48,318 nt of DNA from the NCBI GenBank assembly GCA_014763785.1, contig JACXUS010000003.1, positions 1 through 48,318 of the forward strand. Direction: 5' to 3'. Below, one piece after another: positions 45,644 to 48,318 of the stretch. Source of the DNA: Sphingomonadales bacterium (GTDB lineage: Bacteria > Pseudomonadota > Alphaproteobacteria > Rhodobacterales > Rhodobacteraceae). The position numbers and the translations under genes are program-made. The notes below the pieces were generated by a model, which saw nothing but the letters and a program-made list of their open reading frames with translations, searched no databases and was not told the DNA's origin. Position 1 is the first letter of the stretch. Each line of letters starts with the position of its first letter.

Positions 45644-48318
45644 TCAGATGGTCAGGTTGGTGATTTGACCGTCGATGATCAGCGTGCCGTCATCGCCCAG
45701 CGTATAGATGCTGTAGCTTTCCCCGCCGATCATCGTGTCATTGCCGCTGTCGATCGCGCCCAGCGCGGTGACATGGTCGGCACTGTCGCCATGGACCACC
45801 AGCGTGTCATCCGGCCCGGTCAGCGCCTCGAGCTGCGCCGCGGTGATCGTCAGATCCGCCTCGGCAAAGCTCAGGTCGATCGAACCGAAGTCGAACTGCT
45901 CCAGCCCGCCGCGGCCCAGATCCACATCCACCCCGGCATTGTTGTCGACCACCAGCAGGGTCGAGGCGGTGTTGCCCGCATGATCCTCGTCGGTCACCAC
46001 CAGATAGGAGCCATTCGGCACCGAACCGTTGAAGGCATAGAGATCCTCGGTCCCGAGCCCGACCGGATCGCCGGTCGAAAGCGTCACCTCGCTCACCTGA
46101 CCGCTGCCAGCCACCGCATGGATCGCATAGTCGGATTCGCCATCCGCATCGGTGTAGATCGCGCGGATGCCCTCGGAATTCGCGGTCAGCGTCACCGCCT
46201 CGATCGCGGGGGCTTCGGGGGCCACCAGATCGAAGGTGAACGACAGCCCGCCATCACCGCCCAGAACCGCGGTGTTGCCGACATGATCGGTTGCCGCGAC
46301 CGTATAGGTCATCGTGCCGGTGGTGCCGGCAAGGTCGTTCACGCCGAAGGTCACCGACCACAGGCCATCGGCCCCGGCATGCACGGTCTGCACCGCACCG
46401 CTGGCCAGCGTCACCACCACATCGGAATTCGGCTCGACCGTGCCCGAGATCTGGAAGCCCGCCTCGGCCTCGGTCGCATTGACGATGTCGTCGGCGGTGA
46501 CATTGGTCGTCTGGGTGAAGTTGGTGACGATCGTGTCATATTGCACCGAGCCGGTGACCGGCGTCGTCAGCGTGTTGCCATAGGCATCGACGGCGTTGAC
46601 CGAATAGCTCAGCGTGCCCTCGGCATTGGCGATCTTGGCCACCGGAACCGTCGCGGTCCAGGTGCTGCCCGAGATCGTGCCCGAGACGGTCGAGCCATCG
46701 GCCAGCGTCACGGTGACCGAGGTCGCCCCGGCCTCGACGGTGCCGGTCAGCACCACGCCATTCGCGCCCTCGGCCTTGTTCACATAGGCGTCGTTCACGA
46801 TGGTCGTGTTGGTGGTGGTGCCCGCGGTCAGGGTGTTCAGCAGCGTATCATATTGCACGCTGCCCGACAGCGCGGGCGAGCTGTTGCCGCGTGCATCGGT
46901 CGCCTGCGCGGAGTAGTTCAGCACCCCCTCGCCGGTCACGGCGCTGGCGGGGATGGTCGCACTCCAGGTGGTGCCGGAAACGGTCGCGTTGACCTTGCTG
47001 CCATCGGCCAGCGTCAGCACCACGGACGAGCCCGCCTCGACGGTGCCGCCAACGGTGACCGAGGTCGATTCCGCCTTGTTCACCACGCCATCGGCGCCGC
47101 CCGTGGCACCGTTCAGCGTGAACTGGTTGACCAGCGTGTCATAGAGGACCGAGCCGGTGACCGGCGTCGTCAGGCTGTTGCCATAGGCATCGGTGCCGTT
47201 CACCGAATAGCTGAGCGAGCCTTCACCCGTGGCATATTGCGCCGGGATCGTCGCGGTCCAGCTGGTGCCCGAGATCGTGCCCGGGATCACCGTGCCATTG
47301 GCCAGCGTCACGCTGACCGAGGTCGCGCCCGCCTCGATCGTGCCGGTCAGCACGACGCCATTGGCGCCCTCAGCCTTGTTCACATAGGCATCGTTCACCA
47401 CGGTCGTATTGGTGGTGGTGCCCGCCGTCAGGGTGTTGAGGATCGTGTCATACTGGACCGAGCCGTTCAGCGCGGTCGAGTTGCCGTTCGGATCGGTGGC
47501 CGAGACGGTATAGGTAACCGAACCCTCGCCGCTCATGCCGGTGGTGGGGATATTCGCGCTCCAGCTCGAGCCGGTGACCGTGGCCGGGATCACCGTGCCA
47601 TCGGCCAGCGTGACGGTAACGGTCGAGCCCGCATCCACCGCGCCGCCGATCGTCGCGGCCGCGCTGACCTCGGAGGCGCTGACCACGCCATCGGCGCCGC
47701 CGGGGCTGATCGTCTGGGTCAGGGTGATCTCGGTATCCACGACCAGAGTGTCGGTGATCGTCGTGGTATTGCCGTTCACATCGGTCGCGGTGACGGTGAT
47801 CTGCTCGGTGTAGGTGCCGCCGGGCAGGTCGGTCGTCGGGAAGGTCACCGTCCAGGTGCCATCATTGCCAACCGTCGTCGTCTGCGTTTCGCCCGCCACC
47901 TCGACCACGATCGAGGCGCCCGCCTCGCCGGTGCCGCCGATGGTGATGCCGTCCTTGTAGTCGTCACCGTTCTCGACATCGCCGGTCGATTCCGCGCCCT
48001 CGGTGATCGCCACCGGCGGCGGGGTCAGGTCGATCAGGAAATCGGGGCCGTCCGGCTCGTATTCGGTGCCATCGGGCGCGGTGACCGTGACCTCGGAGCT
48101 GTAATCGCCATCCGAGGGCAGGGTGTCATCCTCGAACACCACTTCCCAGGTGCCGTCATCGCCGATCACCGTGGTCTGCGTCTGATCGCCGATCGTGACC
48201 TCAACCGTCGAGCCCGGCTCGCCCGTGCCGCTGACAACGGCTGCGGGATCGGGGGTGTTGGTGGTCAGCGTGCTGTCGGCATTCGGATTGTCGACCGTGG
48301 GGACGATCACCGCGGGGG
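45644..48318 (-). CDS. Large repetitive type I-secreted adhesin (BapA/RTX-like), N-terminus outside the window
   Basis: The frame is open to the right edge, so this is the C-terminal 890 or so residues of a longer protein. It is built from tandem bacterial Ig-like modules of about 100 residues, recognisable by GxVEAGxxVxVTLxDG, W(T/S)ATIP, GNxxTPVTG and QYDT blocks. Two module types alternate. The last 95 residues (DVDLGRGGLEQFDFG, then TLVVHGDSADHVTALG and YSIYTLGDDGTLIIDG) match the C-terminal secretion signal of BapA-type adhesins, read by type I exporters. The strongly acidic, Thr/Gly-rich composition fits a calcium-stabilised surface filament. The tolC-like, ABC and hlyD genes follow on the same strand. 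Likely role: adhesion or biofilm formation; no LapG/LapD genes are visible. Confidence 0.88.
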   Translation of the reverse strand, partial: PAVIVPTVDNPNADSTLTTNTPDPAAVVSGTGEPGSTVEVTIGDQTQTTVIGDDGTWEVVFEDDTLPSDGDYSSEVTVTAPDGTEYEPDGPDFLIDLTPPPVAITEGAESTGDVENGDDYKDGITIGGTGEAGASIVVEVAGETQTTTVGNDGTWTVTFPTTDLPGGTYTEQITVTATDVNGNTTTITDTLVVDTEITLTQTISPGGADGVVSASEVSAAATIGGAVDAGSTVTVTLADGTVIPATVTGSSWSANIPTTGMSGEGSVTYTVSATDPNGNSTALNGSVQYDTILNTLTAGTTTNTTVVNDAYVNKAEGANGVVLTGTIEAGATSVSVTLANGTVIPGTISGTSWTATIPAQYATGEGSLSYSVNGTDAYGNSLTTPVTGSVLYDTLVNQFTLNGATGGADGVVNKAESTSVTVGGTVEAGSSVVLTLADGSKVNATVSGTTWSATIPASAVTGEGVLNYSAQATDARGNSSPALSGSVQYDTLLNTLTAGTTTNTTIVNDAYVNKAEGANGVVLTGTVEAGATSVTVTLADGSTVSGTISGSTWTATVPVAKIANAEGTLSYSVNAVDAYGNTLTTPVTGSVQYDTIVTNFTQTTNVTADDIVNATEAEAGFQISGTVEPNSDVVVTLASGAVQTVHAGADGLWSVTFGVNDLAGTTGTMTYTVAATDHVGNTAVLGGDGGLSFTFDLVAPEAPAIEAVTLTANSEGIRAIYTDADGESDYAIHAVAGSGQVSEVTLSTGDPVGLGTEDLYAFNGSVPNGSYLVVTDEDHAGNTASTLLVVDNNAGVDVDLGRGGLEQFDFGSIDLSFAEADLTITAAQLEALTGPDDTLVVHGDSADHVTALGAIDSGNDTMIGGESYSIYTLGDDGTLIIDGQITNLTI
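46529..47731 (-). repeat. Four alternating Ig-like modules, A and B types, in the adhesin
   Basis: Order in coding direction: B1 (47441-47731), A1 (47132-47440), B2 (46841-47131), A2 (46529-46840). A1 and A2 begin identically in protein (LNTLTAGTTTNTT, then VNDAYVNKAEGANGVVLTGT) exactly 600 bases apart. B modules begin with a GGADGVV segment. The DNA differs mainly at third positions. Confidence 0.85.

Overview
The window is GC-rich alphaproteobacterial chromosome. Gene content, order and codon use point to the Rhodobacter group (order Rhodobacterales), close to Rhodobacter capsulatus or a relative. Supporting signs are the rimP-nusA-ylxR-infB and dnaK-dnaJ blocks, a DUF4170 gene beside a Kdo-transferase-like gene and lpxK, an IalB-family protein, an alkane-hydroxylase-family enzyme, TTGAGA-N17-TAGNNN type promoters, and intergenic palindromes built around a GGATATTT/GGAGTATTT core. 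Most of it is core chromosome. I saw no tRNA, rRNA, CRISPR array, insertion sequence, phage or integrase gene, and no gene-free stretch over 300 bases.

Layout. 1-3.5 kb: tail of an ArnT-like glycosyltransferase, rlmN, an IalB-family periplasmic protein and a class 3 L-asparaginase. 3.5-8 kb: CPBP membrane protease, accD, folC and a luciferase-like flavin oxidoreductase. 8-11.6 kb: zapE, then a DUF4170 / Kdo-transferase-like / lpxK operon for the lipid A-Kdo region of LPS. 11.6-15.1 kb: dciA-dsbA-CoA transferase operon (minus) diverging from mutY. 15.1-17 kb: membrane alkane hydroxylase (AlkB, hydrocarbon) facing the DNA-repair dioxygenase (AlkB, nucleic acid), with a perfect 21-bp palindrome between them. 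17-20.4 kb: dnaK-dnaJ behind a heat-shock-type promoter. 20.4-25.1 kb: radC, an unrecognised exported protein and secA. 25.3-28.4 kb: parvulin-type isomerase, argJ, a MutT-like Nudix gene and a small 45-residue protein with its own promoter region and strong terminator. 28.4-33.9 kb: rimP-nusA-ylxR-infB on the minus strand, behind a leader containing a complete intrinsic terminator. 34-39 kb: prolyl iminopeptidase, ubiG, mogA, argG, ilvA. 39-40.9 kb: an Hpt protein divergent from a REC-PP2C phosphatase. 40.9 kb to the right edge: a type I secretion operon (adhesin, TolC-like, ABC, HlyD) whose adhesin runs off the window.

How the genes fit together. Three themes recur: translation and protein quality control (rlmN, infB, nusA, rimP, ylxR, dnaK, dnaJ, secA, ppiC), envelope building (accD, lpxK, DUF4170, Kdo-transferase-like protein, DsbA-like, type I secretion), and genome maintenance (dciA, mutY, AlkB, radC, mutT). 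The accessory-looking part is the last 9 kb, where a large repetitive adhesin and its exporter sit tail-to-tail with a partner-switching-type phosphatase.

I did not find an obvious new multi-gene system. The most unusual signals are the loss of nearly all catalytic landmarks in the Kdo-transferase-like protein, the terminator-bearing leader and duplicated -35 region before rimP, hairpins that would bury the dnaJ and folC ribosome-binding sites, the composite palindromic intergenic elements, and the small gene with a structured 3' region.
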